From Treponema socranskii subsp. paredis ATCC 35535 (GTDB lineage: Bacteria; Spirochaetota; Spirochaetia; Treponematales; Treponemataceae), in the NCBI GenBank assembly GCA_000413015.1, contig KE332515.1, forward strand, positions 124,001-188,000: 64,000 bases of DNA. Reading direction: 5' to 3'. The number at the start of each line of letters is the position of its first letter. The stretch's first letter is position 1. Below, piece after piece: positions 26,098 through 33,435 of this stretch. The notes beneath the pieces are model-generated. The model saw nothing but the letters and a program-made list of their open reading frames with translations. It did no database searches and was not told the origin of the DNA. A program made the position numbers and the translations under genes.

Positions 26098-26664
26098 TTA
26101 TGTGTATGTCATATTTAAGGACGAATCATATCCGTTGATTAATTTTGTAATTTCAGTAAATAATTTATTATATTTTCTACGATCGAATGCATAAGATATT
26201 GATGATAAAATTAAAATTATTATTAATGATGAAAATGCTTCTGTAAGAAATGATTCAAAACCTGCCGTAAAGACAATAAATATATAAAGCATTAATGCCG
26301 GAAAAGTGTATCCGGCATACCCTTTTATTTTAAGAGTCCTGCTTTCCGAATCAATACCGATTGTTCCATGAATATTTTCAAAATCATTCCGAAAAAAATT
26401 AATAGCAATCATTTTTTTTCGGAAAGCAAAAGTATTCTCGTCCAATCTCTTTCCTTTGTATTTTGAAAGACCTTTTACCGTATCCATAGTATCTATAAAA
26501 TGAATAACCAGCTGTGATGTTTTAGTTAAATCTGAAATTTCAATTTCTTTTGAGTAAATCGGAATTCCATATAAAAAATAAAATCTGTTCCATGTTCCGG
26601 ATAAAACAGTTTCAATTATTGCAATACTGAAAAGTAAAATTCCGAATACCAAAATTATATTCAT
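26098..26664 (-). CDS. Hypothetical membrane protein, AT-rich island 1
   Basis: 188 residues from ATG 26664; a longer in-frame start at 26697 is possible but would place charged residues before the first helix. Hydrophobic segments lie at about 2-20 (IILVFGILLFSIAIIETVL) and as a pair at about 122-165, with a soluble part between. The C-terminal 30 residues are charged. No family recognised. Very AT-rich codon use. Confidence 0.6.
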   Translation of the reverse strand: MNIILVFGILLFSIAIIETVLSGTWNRFYFLYGIPIYSKEIEISDLTKTSQLVIHFIDTMDTVKGLSKYKGKRLDENTFAFRKKMIAINFFRNDFENIHGTIGIDSESRTLKIKGYAGYTFPALMLYIFIVFTAGFESFLTEAFSSLIIILILSSISYAFDRRKYNKLFTEITKLINGYDSSLNMTYT

Positions 26665-26795
26665 TTTTTTCTCTATAGCCGCAAGCGGGCTGTTCACATA
26701 CGGCTTTTCTCCGTATCCGCTATTATACCATACATCGTCCGAAAATACAGCATTTTTTGCAAAAAAGGATTTCCGCCTCCCGCCGATGCTCGCTT

Positions 26796-26847
26796 GTGCC
26801 GTACGCTGTGCCGTACGCTTGACAGAGCCGTTTTTTTATGTCATATT
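26796..26847 (+). promoter_or_regulatory. Promoter region of leuA with a tandem 12-bp repeat
   Basis: GTGCCGTACGCT is repeated in tandem at 26796-26807 and 26808-26819, ending on the first base of a TTGACA (26819-26824). A 17-base spacer leads to CATATT (26842-26847); TATGAT at 26853-26858 is an alternative -10 at a poor distance. The tandem repeat directly against the -35 box is a candidate regulator site. Confidence 0.45.
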
Positions 26848-26938
26848 GTTTCTATGATATATACGGCACTACTATATGCAAATGTTTTCTCGATTTGCCG
26901 ACGGTAAAGGTGCTGTATATCGTTATCCTATAAATTAC

Positions 26939-26968
26939 AGACCTGTCGCTTCGGCGGCGGGTCTTTTT
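26939..26968 (+). terminator. Attenuator-like hairpin in the leuA leader
   Basis: AGACCTGTCGC (26939-26949) and GCGGCGGGTCT (26954-26964) form an 11-bp stem (two wobble pairs) closed by a TTCG tetraloop and followed by TTTT. This intrinsic terminator sits after the promoter and 37 bases before the leuA start, so most transcripts could stop before leuA unless anti-terminated. I saw no leucine-rich leader peptide and no clear T-box. Confidence 0.7.
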
Positions 26969-27000
26969 GTTTTTAAAATCAAGATGCAAGGAGCAATACA

Positions 27001-28683
27001 ATGGCAGGAATGGATGCGAAAGGAAAGTACCGGCAGTTTCCGAAGATCGATATCGGAAAGCGCGAATGGCCGGATAAGCTTATCACAAAAGCGCCGGTGT
27101 GGTGTTCGGTCGATCTCCGCGACGGCAATCAGGCGCTCGTCAATCCCATGGGCGTAGAGCAAAAGCTCGATTTTTTCGATCTGCTCGTAAAGATCGGATT
27201 CAAAGAAATCGAAGTGGGATTTCCGTCCGCATCCGAAACGGAGTATATATTTTTACGCAGGCTTATCGAAGAAAACAGGGTGCCCGAAGACGTAACGCTG
27301 CAAGTGCTTTGTCAGGCGCGCGAGCACCTTGTCAAAAAAACCTTCGCATCGCTGAAAGGTGCGCCGAAAGCGATTTTTCACATCTACAATTCGACGTCCC
27401 CCGCGCAGCGAAAGTATACCTTCGGCATGACAAAGGCGCAGATTACGCAGCTTGCCCTCGACGGCGTCAAGTGCGTGCAGGACTGTCTTTCGGATGCGGG
27501 CGGCACTCACATCCGACTCGAATATTCGCCTGAAAGTTTTTCGACGACCGAAATCGAATACGCGGTCGAAATCTGTGAAGCGGTAAAAGAAGAGTGGGCG
27601 AAAACGACGAGCGATAAAATTATTTTGAATTTGCCGACGACGATCGAATGCGCGACGCCGAACATCTTTGCCGATCAAATCGAATATTTTTGCAAGCACA
27701 TATCGAACCGCGAAAACGTCATCGTCAGTCTGCACAATCACAACGACCGCGGTGAAGCCGTCGCTTCGTGCGAACTCGGTTTGCTTGCGGGAGCAGACAG
27801 AGTTGAAGGTACGCTTTTCGGAAACGGCGAACGCACGGGAAACCTCGACATCGTAAACGTCGCCCTCAATATGTATACGCAGGGCGTCGATCCCGCTCTC
27901 GATTTCACTCATATCGACAGCGTGCGCGAACGCTACGAAGAGTTTACCGGCATGACCGTCGGTCCCCGCGTACCCTATGCGGGAGAACTCGTGTTTACCG
28001 CCTTTTCCGGTTCCCATCAGGATGCGATCCGAAAAGGCATGGCATCCCGCGCGGAAGCCGGAGAAAATGGGCTGTGGGATGTGCCCTATCTTCCGATCGA
28101 TCCTCACGATATCGGAAGGCAATACGAAGGCATCATCAGGATAAACAGTCAAAGCGGAAAAGGAGGGGCGGCCTTTATCCTCGAACAGGATTACGGCATC
28201 ATGCTGCCCAAAGCGATGCATGCGGCTTTCGGCAATATCGTTAAAGCTTCTGCGGACGAAGCACAGAGAGAACTCAAAAGCGAAGAGATATACGATATCT
28301 TTGCAAAGACATGGCTCAATAAAACCTCTCCGCTTAAAATACTCGATTTGAACGAAACGCACCTCGACCGCGGTATGGAAAACGACGGCGACGAACAGGT
28401 TATGTGCCGCGCCGCAGTCGAATGGAAGGGCGAAAAGTACACGATCGGCGCAAAGGGAAACGGTCCGCTCGACGCTTTCGTCAATGCTCTGAAATCGACA
28501 CCCGTTCCGAAATTCAATATAACATCGTTTCACGAGCACAGCATCGGACGCGGCAGCGATACGAGCGCTGTGGCGTATGTGCAGATCACGACGGAAGACG
28601 GAAAGCAAGTGTGGGGTGCCGGCAGGAGCAGCAACGTCGGACGTGCGGGCGTGGCCGCAGTCGTAAGCGCGGTAAACTTTTAA
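27001..28683 (+). CDS. leuA: 2-isopropylmalate synthase
   Basis: 560 residues, the longer (type 2) LeuA form. It condenses acetyl-CoA with 2-oxoisovalerate, the first committed step of leucine synthesis. The DxRDGxQ metal/substrate motif is VDLRDGNQAL. The HxH metal site is VSLHNHNDRG, followed by the AGADRVEGTLFGNGERTGN motif. The C-terminal about 130 residues form the leucine-feedback domain (GRGSDTSAVAYVQI). Start ATG follows AAGGAG. No other leu genes are in the window, so it could also serve another acyl-CoA condensation. An attenuator-like hairpin precedes it. Confidence 0.94.
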   Translation: MAGMDAKGKYRQFPKIDIGKREWPDKLITKAPVWCSVDLRDGNQALVNPMGVEQKLDFFDLLVKIGFKEIEVGFPSASETEYIFLRRLIEENRVPEDVTLQVLCQAREHLVKKTFASLKGAPKAIFHIYNSTSPAQRKYTFGMTKAQITQLALDGVKCVQDCLSDAGGTHIRLEYSPESFSTTEIEYAVEICEAVKEEWAKTTSDKIILNLPTTIECATPNIFADQIEYFCKHISNRENVIVSLHNHNDRGEAVASCELGLLAGADRVEGTLFGNGERTGNLDIVNVALNMYTQGVDPALDFTHIDSVRERYEEFTGMTVGPRVPYAGELVFTAFSGSHQDAIRKGMASRAEAGENGLWDVPYLPIDPHDIGRQYEGIIRINSQSGKGGAAFILEQDYGIMLPKAMHAAFGNIVKASADEAQRELKSEEIYDIFAKTWLNKTSPLKILDLNETHLDRGMENDGDEQVMCRAAVEWKGEKYTIGAKGNGPLDAFVNALKSTPVPKFNITSFHEHSIGRGSDTSAVAYVQITTEDGKQVWGAGRSSNVGRAGVAAVVSAVNF

Positions 28684-28692
28684 TAATTTTTT

Positions 28693-28848
28693 GCGAAAGA
28701 GGGGCTGTCTCAAAAGTCGGTTACTTTCTCGACAGCCTGCCGAGTTTAAAATTAAGTCTTTATATCGTAATGACTTAATTTTAAACGTCGCATAGTACAT
28801 CAAGGAAGCTGCCCAAAAACTGAAGTTTTTGGACAGCCCCTCTTTCGC
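28693..28848. repeat. Nested palindromic element between leuA and metG
   Basis: A 156-bp element bounded by a perfect 17-bp inverted repeat, GCGAAAGAGGGGCTGTC (28693-28709) and its complement (28832-28848). Inside are two further perfect inverted repeats: TTTAAAATTAAGTC (28745-28758) with GACTTAATTTTAAA (28772-28785), and CCAAAAACT (28813-28821) with AGTTTTTGG (28824-28832). The RNA would fold as a closed stem with two arms. It has no coding capacity. Related partial sequences lie at 24957 and 35700. It resembles a non-autonomous mobile element and may also act as the leuA terminator. Confidence 0.75.
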
Positions 28849-28861
28849 CCTTTTTCTCTTC

Positions 28862-28892
28862 CAAACTTTTAGGAGAAAAGTTTTTATGGGAA
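28862..28892 (+). repeat. Minimal copy of the leader's last hairpin
   Basis: AAACTTTT, AGGAG, AAAAGTTT then TTATGGG repeats the outer stem and ATGGG end of the structured leader, without the inner stem. Here it is 80 bases before metG and the ATG inside it opens only a 25-codon frame, so it seems to be a remnant. Confidence 0.4.
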
Positions 28893-28935
28893 AATGTATG
28901 CTTGTTTCCGTTCAATCAGACGTTCTGCCGGGTAA

Positions 28936-28964
28936 TGTACAAAATCCTCCGTTCGGGCTATAAT
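28936..28964 (+). promoter_or_regulatory. Promoter giving a probable leaderless metG mRNA
   Basis: A perfect TATAAT at 28959-28964 ends 8 bases before the metG ATG. TGTACA at 28936-28941 is a possible -35 with a 17-base spacer. There is no ribosome binding site, so translation probably begins at a 5'-terminal AUG. Confidence 0.55.
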
Positions 28965-28972
28965 AAAAAATT

Positions 28973-31291
28973 ATGAACAGAAAACTTATCACATCGGCGC
29001 TTCCGTATGTCAATAACGTTCCTCATCTCGGAAATCTCATTCAAATGCTTTCAGCCGACGTCTTTGCGCGCTTTTGCAGAAGCAGGGGCTACGATACGCT
29101 GTACATCTGCGGTACCGACGAATACGGCACGGCGACCGAGACGAAAGCGCTCGAAGAGGGCAAAACGCCGCGTGAACTCTGCGATCACTATTATAAACTG
29201 CACACGGAAATATACGATTGGTTTCACATCGCTTTCGATAAATTCGGGCGAACGTCGAACGAAGAGATCAAAGACGTTACGCAGGAAATTTTTAACAATC
29301 TCGATGCGAACGGCTTTATCAAAGAGCACGTGACAAAGCAGCTCTTTTGTCCGCACTGCAATATGTTTTTGGCCGACCGTTATGTGCGCGGCACCTGTCC
29401 CAAATGCGGAAGCGAAGACGCGAGAGGCGATCAGTGCGAAACCTGCGGCAGCCTCCTCGATCCGACCGATTTAATAAAAGCGAAATGCGCTACCTGCGGT
29501 TCTTCCCCCGAAGTGCGCGAGACGAAGCACTTGTATATCGATTTGCCTGCGATTGCGGGGCGTCTTGAAGCGTGGATGGAAAAGGCGAGCGTCGAAGGCA
29601 AGTGGAGCGCAAACGCGATTCAAATGACAAAGGCGTGGATAAGAGACGGCTTAAACGAACGTGCGATCACGCGCGATTTGAAATGGGGCATACCCGTGCC
29701 GAAAGAAGGCTACGAAGACAAAGTCTTTTACGTATGGTTCGATGCGCCGATCGGTTATATTTCGATAACGCTCCAGCTCGCAAACGAACTCGCTGCGGCG
29801 GGAAAAAAATCCTTCGACTATAAAAGCTGGTGGCTTCCGTCCGAATCCGATGAAGCGGCGGCCAAAATGCCCGTCGAGCTTTTTCAATTTATCGGTAAAG
29901 ACAATATCCCCTTTCACACGGTCGTCTTTCCGTCGAGTCTGCTCGGAAGCGGACGCGATTGGACAAAGCTCTTTCACATGAGTTCGACCGAATTTTTAAA
30001 TTATGAAGACGGCAAATTTTCGAAGTCGAAGGGCGTCGGCGTATTCGGAACGGATGCGAAGGAAAGCGGCATTCCCGCGGATGCGTGGCGGTTTTACATC
30101 TTTTACAACCGTCCGGAAAAATCCGATTATCAATTTACATGGAAGGATTTTCAGGAAAAATACAATGCGGAACTTATCGGAAATCTCGGCAATCTCGTAA
30201 ACCGCACGCTGCTGTTCGTCAACAAATACTACGGCGGCAAAATCCCCGACGCTCCTGAAGACGAAGCGCTGTGGGCGGAAGTAAAAGCGCGGGAGCGGAG
30301 AATTACCGAACTGCTCGAATGGGCGAATCTCAAAGACGCGTTCCGCGAAATCTTTGCGATAAGCGATATCGGAAACAAAGCGTTTCAGGCGGCCGAGCCG
30401 TGGAAAACGCGCAACACCGATCCTGAAAAAGCGGCAAAGCTCATACACAATTTGTGCTATGTCATAAAAGATTTGATGATATTGACGGCGCCCTATCTCC
30501 CGCAGTATGCGCAAAAAGTCGCTTCGTTTTTCGGTAAAACGATCACCGAAAAGCGTATCGGAGCAAACGATCCTGAAGGTGCGCTTAGGTGGAGCGATCT
30601 CGGAAAAACGGAGGGGCTTTCGGAGATCGGTGCGACGAGCGTATACTTTACGCCGATGGACGATAAGACGATGAGAGCTTTTAAAGAGCGTTTTTCGGGC
30701 AATCAAAAATCGCGCGAAGAAGGGACGCTCGGAAAGCCGAGTGCGCAAAAGGCAAAGGCCGAAAAAAAAGAGCCTGCCCTCGCAGCCGATATGTGCGTAC
30801 ATTTTAATAAATTCGTTTCGCTCAAAGTCGCAAAGATCGTTTCCGTCGAACGCAATCCCGAATCCGATAAGCTCTATATAGAACACCTCGACGACGGAAG
30901 CGGTACGGAGCGCGTCATTCAAAGCGGACTCGTGCCGTATTTAAAAGAAGACGAACTGCTCGGAAAGCACATCATCCTCGTCGATAACCTCGCTCCCCGG
31001 AAAATGCGCGGAATTGAAAGCCGCGGTATGCTCCTTGCGGCGGATTACACCGATGAAGCGGGCAAAGAATGCGTCGAACTCGTAACGGCGCCGTGGGCGG
31101 CTCCCGGCACTCCCGTCGTGCTTGAAGGAGAAGATCCTTCGGCACAAAAAGAAAAAGAGATAAGTGCGGACGTGTTTTTTCAAATCGAAATAAAAGTGCA
31201 TGACCGCACCGTCGTTATTCAGGATAAAAAACTCACGGCGGACGGAAAAGCGCTTACGACGGAAAAAACCGTAAACGGCGGAGTAGCATAA
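28973..31291 (+). CDS. metG: Methionyl-tRNA synthetase
   Basis: 772 residues. It charges tRNA-Met, including the initiator. The HIGH-like motif is YVNNVPHLGN near residue 12; the KMSKS loop is KFSKSKG. A four-Cys zinc knuckle region (CPHC...CPKCG...CETCG...CATCG) shows the two-knuckle form. Residues about 610-720 are the Trbp111-like C-terminal tRNA-binding/dimerisation domain (FVSLKVAKIVSVERNPESDK; PRKMRGIESRGMLLAA). After this domain about 50 extra residues run to the stop. The start codon is 8 bases from a TATAAT. Confidence 0.96.
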   Translation: MNRKLITSALPYVNNVPHLGNLIQMLSADVFARFCRSRGYDTLYICGTDEYGTATETKALEEGKTPRELCDHYYKLHTEIYDWFHIAFDKFGRTSNEEIKDVTQEIFNNLDANGFIKEHVTKQLFCPHCNMFLADRYVRGTCPKCGSEDARGDQCETCGSLLDPTDLIKAKCATCGSSPEVRETKHLYIDLPAIAGRLEAWMEKASVEGKWSANAIQMTKAWIRDGLNERAITRDLKWGIPVPKEGYEDKVFYVWFDAPIGYISITLQLANELAAAGKKSFDYKSWWLPSESDEAAAKMPVELFQFIGKDNIPFHTVVFPSSLLGSGRDWTKLFHMSSTEFLNYEDGKFSKSKGVGVFGTDAKESGIPADAWRFYIFYNRPEKSDYQFTWKDFQEKYNAELIGNLGNLVNRTLLFVNKYYGGKIPDAPEDEALWAEVKARERRITELLEWANLKDAFREIFAISDIGNKAFQAAEPWKTRNTDPEKAAKLIHNLCYVIKDLMILTAPYLPQYAQKVASFFGKTITEKRIGANDPEGALRWSDLGKTEGLSEIGATSVYFTPMDDKTMRAFKERFSGNQKSREEGTLGKPSAQKAKAEKKEPALAADMCVHFNKFVSLKVAKIVSVERNPESDKLYIEHLDDGSGTERVIQSGLVPYLKEDELLGKHIILVDNLAPRKMRGIESRGMLLAADYTDEAGKECVELVTAPWAAPGTPVVLEGEDPSAQKEKEISADVFFQIEIKVHDRTVVIQDKKLTADGKALTTEKTVNGGVA

Positions 31292-31294
31292 CAA

Positions 31295-32512
31295 GTGTTT
31301 TCTTTTACGATTGCGTCTCTCTCTCCGCGCTCTCTTGCCGACGGAGGAGAGCGTTTTTTGCAGTCGCCGTTTTGGGCGGCGTTTAAATCCCGTCACGGCT
31401 GGAAATCGCTCTTTTTCGATGTCCGATCGGAAGAGGGCGGTGCTTTTAGCGTTTCGGTTCTCGTGCGGCGCTTTGCAAAATATTTTTCCATCGCCTATAT
31501 TCCGATGATGCCGTCTTTTTTTTACGGCGAAACCGGCGCTGCCGGCGGTACATCGCAAAACCTCTCGATAAAAGCCGATGAAACACAAAACGGTGTTGCA
31601 GGCGATTGCCGAGCGGATGCCGCCTCTTATGCGCAGTTTTTGGCGGAGTTTTCAGAGTCTCTTAAAGGCTTTCTTCCCAAGCACACGCTTTGCATACGCT
31701 TCGATTCCTCACTCGATTTTTATTCGATATCTTCGCGCGATTTTTTTGTCGCAGAGCTGAAGCAAGCGGCCGCTTCGGAAAAACCGGCGATCGTCAAAAC
31801 GAAAACCGATATTCAGCCGCCCGATACGACGCTTATCGATTTGACAAAATCGGAAAATGAAATCCTTTCTGCAATGCGGAGCAAGTGGCGTTACAATATC
31901 CGCCTTGCACAAAAAAAAGGCGTCGTCGTCCGCGCATACCGCGCGAAAAGCGATAAGACGGACATTTCCTCGCTCGATTCCGACGCCTTGCGCGCTCTCG
32001 ATATTTTTTACGAACTCTATAAGACGACGGCGAGCCGCGACGGCATTGCGATCCATGCAAAAAAATACTATGAAGACCTTTTCGCTTTGAGCGCTTCACA
32101 TAAAGACGCCCCGCTCATCACGGTCTATATCGCATCGCACGAAGGGGAAAACCTCGCGTCGATCATTACGCTTTTTTCTAAAAGCGAAGCGGTCTATCTC
32201 TACGGCGCTTCTTCAAACGCCAAGCGAAACCTCATGCCCGCCTATCTTTTGCAGTGGACTGCGATATGCGATGCGAAATCTTACGGATCGGCCGTCTACG
32301 ATTTTTACGGTATGCCGCCGTCGGACGATAAAAATCACCCGATGTACGGTCTCTATCTTTTTAAAACTGGATTCGGCGGGCGCATCGTGCATCGGCCGGG
32401 ATCCCTCGATTTTCCGCTTTCGCCGCTCTATGCGCCCTATGCGCTTGCCGAAAGCGCGAGAGCGTTTTATCATAAACGAATCAAAAAAATTCTTGCAGGT
32501 CGTGCCTTATGA
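31295..32512 (+). CDS. FemAB/FemX-like peptidyltransferase (GNAT fold)
   Basis: 405 residues from GTG 31295, three bases after metG. FemAB proteins add amino acids to peptidoglycan precursors from aminoacyl-tRNA. Typical features are TLIDLTKSENEILSAMRSKWRYNIRLAQKKGV, the GASSNAKRNLMPAYLLQWTAI motif and YDFYGMPP near the end, followed by the KTGFGG signature. An insert of low conservation occurs at about 85-125. It overlaps rnz by the ATGA of 32509-32512. Its position behind a tRNA synthetase fits an aminoacyl-tRNA user, but the actual acceptor is unproven. Confidence 0.85.
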   Translation: MFSFTIASLSPRSLADGGERFLQSPFWAAFKSRHGWKSLFFDVRSEEGGAFSVSVLVRRFAKYFSIAYIPMMPSFFYGETGAAGGTSQNLSIKADETQNGVAGDCRADAASYAQFLAEFSESLKGFLPKHTLCIRFDSSLDFYSISSRDFFVAELKQAAASEKPAIVKTKTDIQPPDTTLIDLTKSENEILSAMRSKWRYNIRLAQKKGVVVRAYRAKSDKTDISSLDSDALRALDIFYELYKTTASRDGIAIHAKKYYEDLFALSASHKDAPLITVYIASHEGENLASIITLFSKSEAVYLYGASSNAKRNLMPAYLLQWTAICDAKSYGSAVYDFYGMPPSDDKNHPMYGLYLFKTGFGGRIVHRPGSLDFPLSPLYAPYALAESARAFYHKRIKKILAGRAL

Positions 32513-33435
32513 ATATGGAAGCTTTTGTTTTGGGCTGCGGCGGAATGATGCCGCTCCCGTACCGCCATCTCACGTCGGTGCTTTTGCGCCGCGAAGGGGA
32601 GCTCTTTTTATTCGACGGAGGAGAGGGAACGCAAGTGTCGCTCAGGCGCCTCAATCTCAAATGGAAAAAGATAAATGCGATTTTCGTGTCGCATACGCAC
32701 GCCGATCACGTAACGGGGCTGCCCGGTATCATGATGCTCTCTTCGCAAGTGGATCGCACCGAACCGCTGTATATCTACGGCCCGCCGAAGATCGCAGAAT
32801 ATATCGAAACGAGCCGCAAAGTGCTCGACATGTTTATAAATTATCCCGTTGTCGTAAAAGAGATTACGGCTCCCTGCGTCGTGCACGGAGGGGAGGGGTT
32901 TTATATCCGGGCCTTTCCGCTTGCGCACACGAAAACCTGCGTCGGCTATACGCTCGAAGAGCTCGACCGACCGGGTGAGTTCAGTCCCGAAAAAGCGAAA
33001 GCGCTCAAAGTTCCGATGGGGCCGCTGTGGGGTAAACTGCAAAAAGGCGAGAGCGTTACGGCTTCCGACGGAAAAACCGTTACGCCCGATCAAGTGCTCG
33101 GCCCCTCGCGGAGCGGAAGAAAGTTCAGTTATGTGACCGACACGCTCTATAAACCGTCGATTGCAGATGAAGTGCGCGGAAGCGATCTTTTGATCTGCGA
33201 AGGTATGTTCGAAGAAGCGCTCCTCGATCAGGCGAGAGAAAAAAAACACATGACGGCAAAACAGTCCGCGACGATCGCTCGCGATGCGGGCGTCAAACGT
33301 ATGGCGATGATCCACTACAGTCCGCGCTATACCGACAGGGAGCTTTCCGTTTTGCTCGACGAAGCGCGCACGATTTTTCCCGCCGCGGAACTTACAAAAG
33401 ACAGGATGCACTTCGACATCCCCTATGTCGAATGA
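32509..33435 (+). CDS. rnz: Ribonuclease Z
   Basis: 308 residues, normal for the short bacterial RNase Z. It cuts the 3' trailer from tRNA precursors. The metallo-beta-lactamase motif is SHTHADHVTG; further metal ligands are in FPLAHTKTCVGY, SYVTDTLY and the final MIHYSPRY. The N-terminal VLGCGGMMPLPYRHLTSVLL is typical. It is joined by 4-base ATGA overlaps to both the FemAB-like gene before it and the GldF-GldG-like gene after it, so the three are one translationally coupled unit. Confidence 0.94.
   Translation: MNMEAFVLGCGGMMPLPYRHLTSVLLRREGELFLFDGGEGTQVSLRRLNLKWKKINAIFVSHTHADHVTGLPGIMMLSSQVDRTEPLYIYGPPKIAEYIETSRKVLDMFINYPVVVKEITAPCVVHGGEGFYIRAFPLAHTKTCVGYTLEELDRPGEFSPEKAKALKVPMGPLWGKLQKGESVTASDGKTVTPDQVLGPSRSGRKFSYVTDTLYKPSIADEVRGSDLLICEGMFEEALLDQAREKKHMTAKQSATIARDAGVKRMAMIHYSPRYTDRELSVLLDEARTIFPAAELTKDRMHFDIPYVE

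Noticed and set aside
26876-26998. Leader peptide for leucine attenuation
   Set aside because: The frame from ATG 26876 runs through the terminator but has almost no Leu codons and no stop before leuA.
27253-28803. 516-codon open frame on the minus strand across leuA
   Set aside because: It lies fully antisense to a clear leuA, encodes no recognisable domain and is Arg/Phe-rich in the way shadows of such codon usage are.
28887-28964. 25-codon frame starting at the ATG of the minimal leader copy before metG
   Set aside because: Too short, ends on the metG -10 box and has no conserved feature; the ATG belongs to the repeat's ATGGG end.
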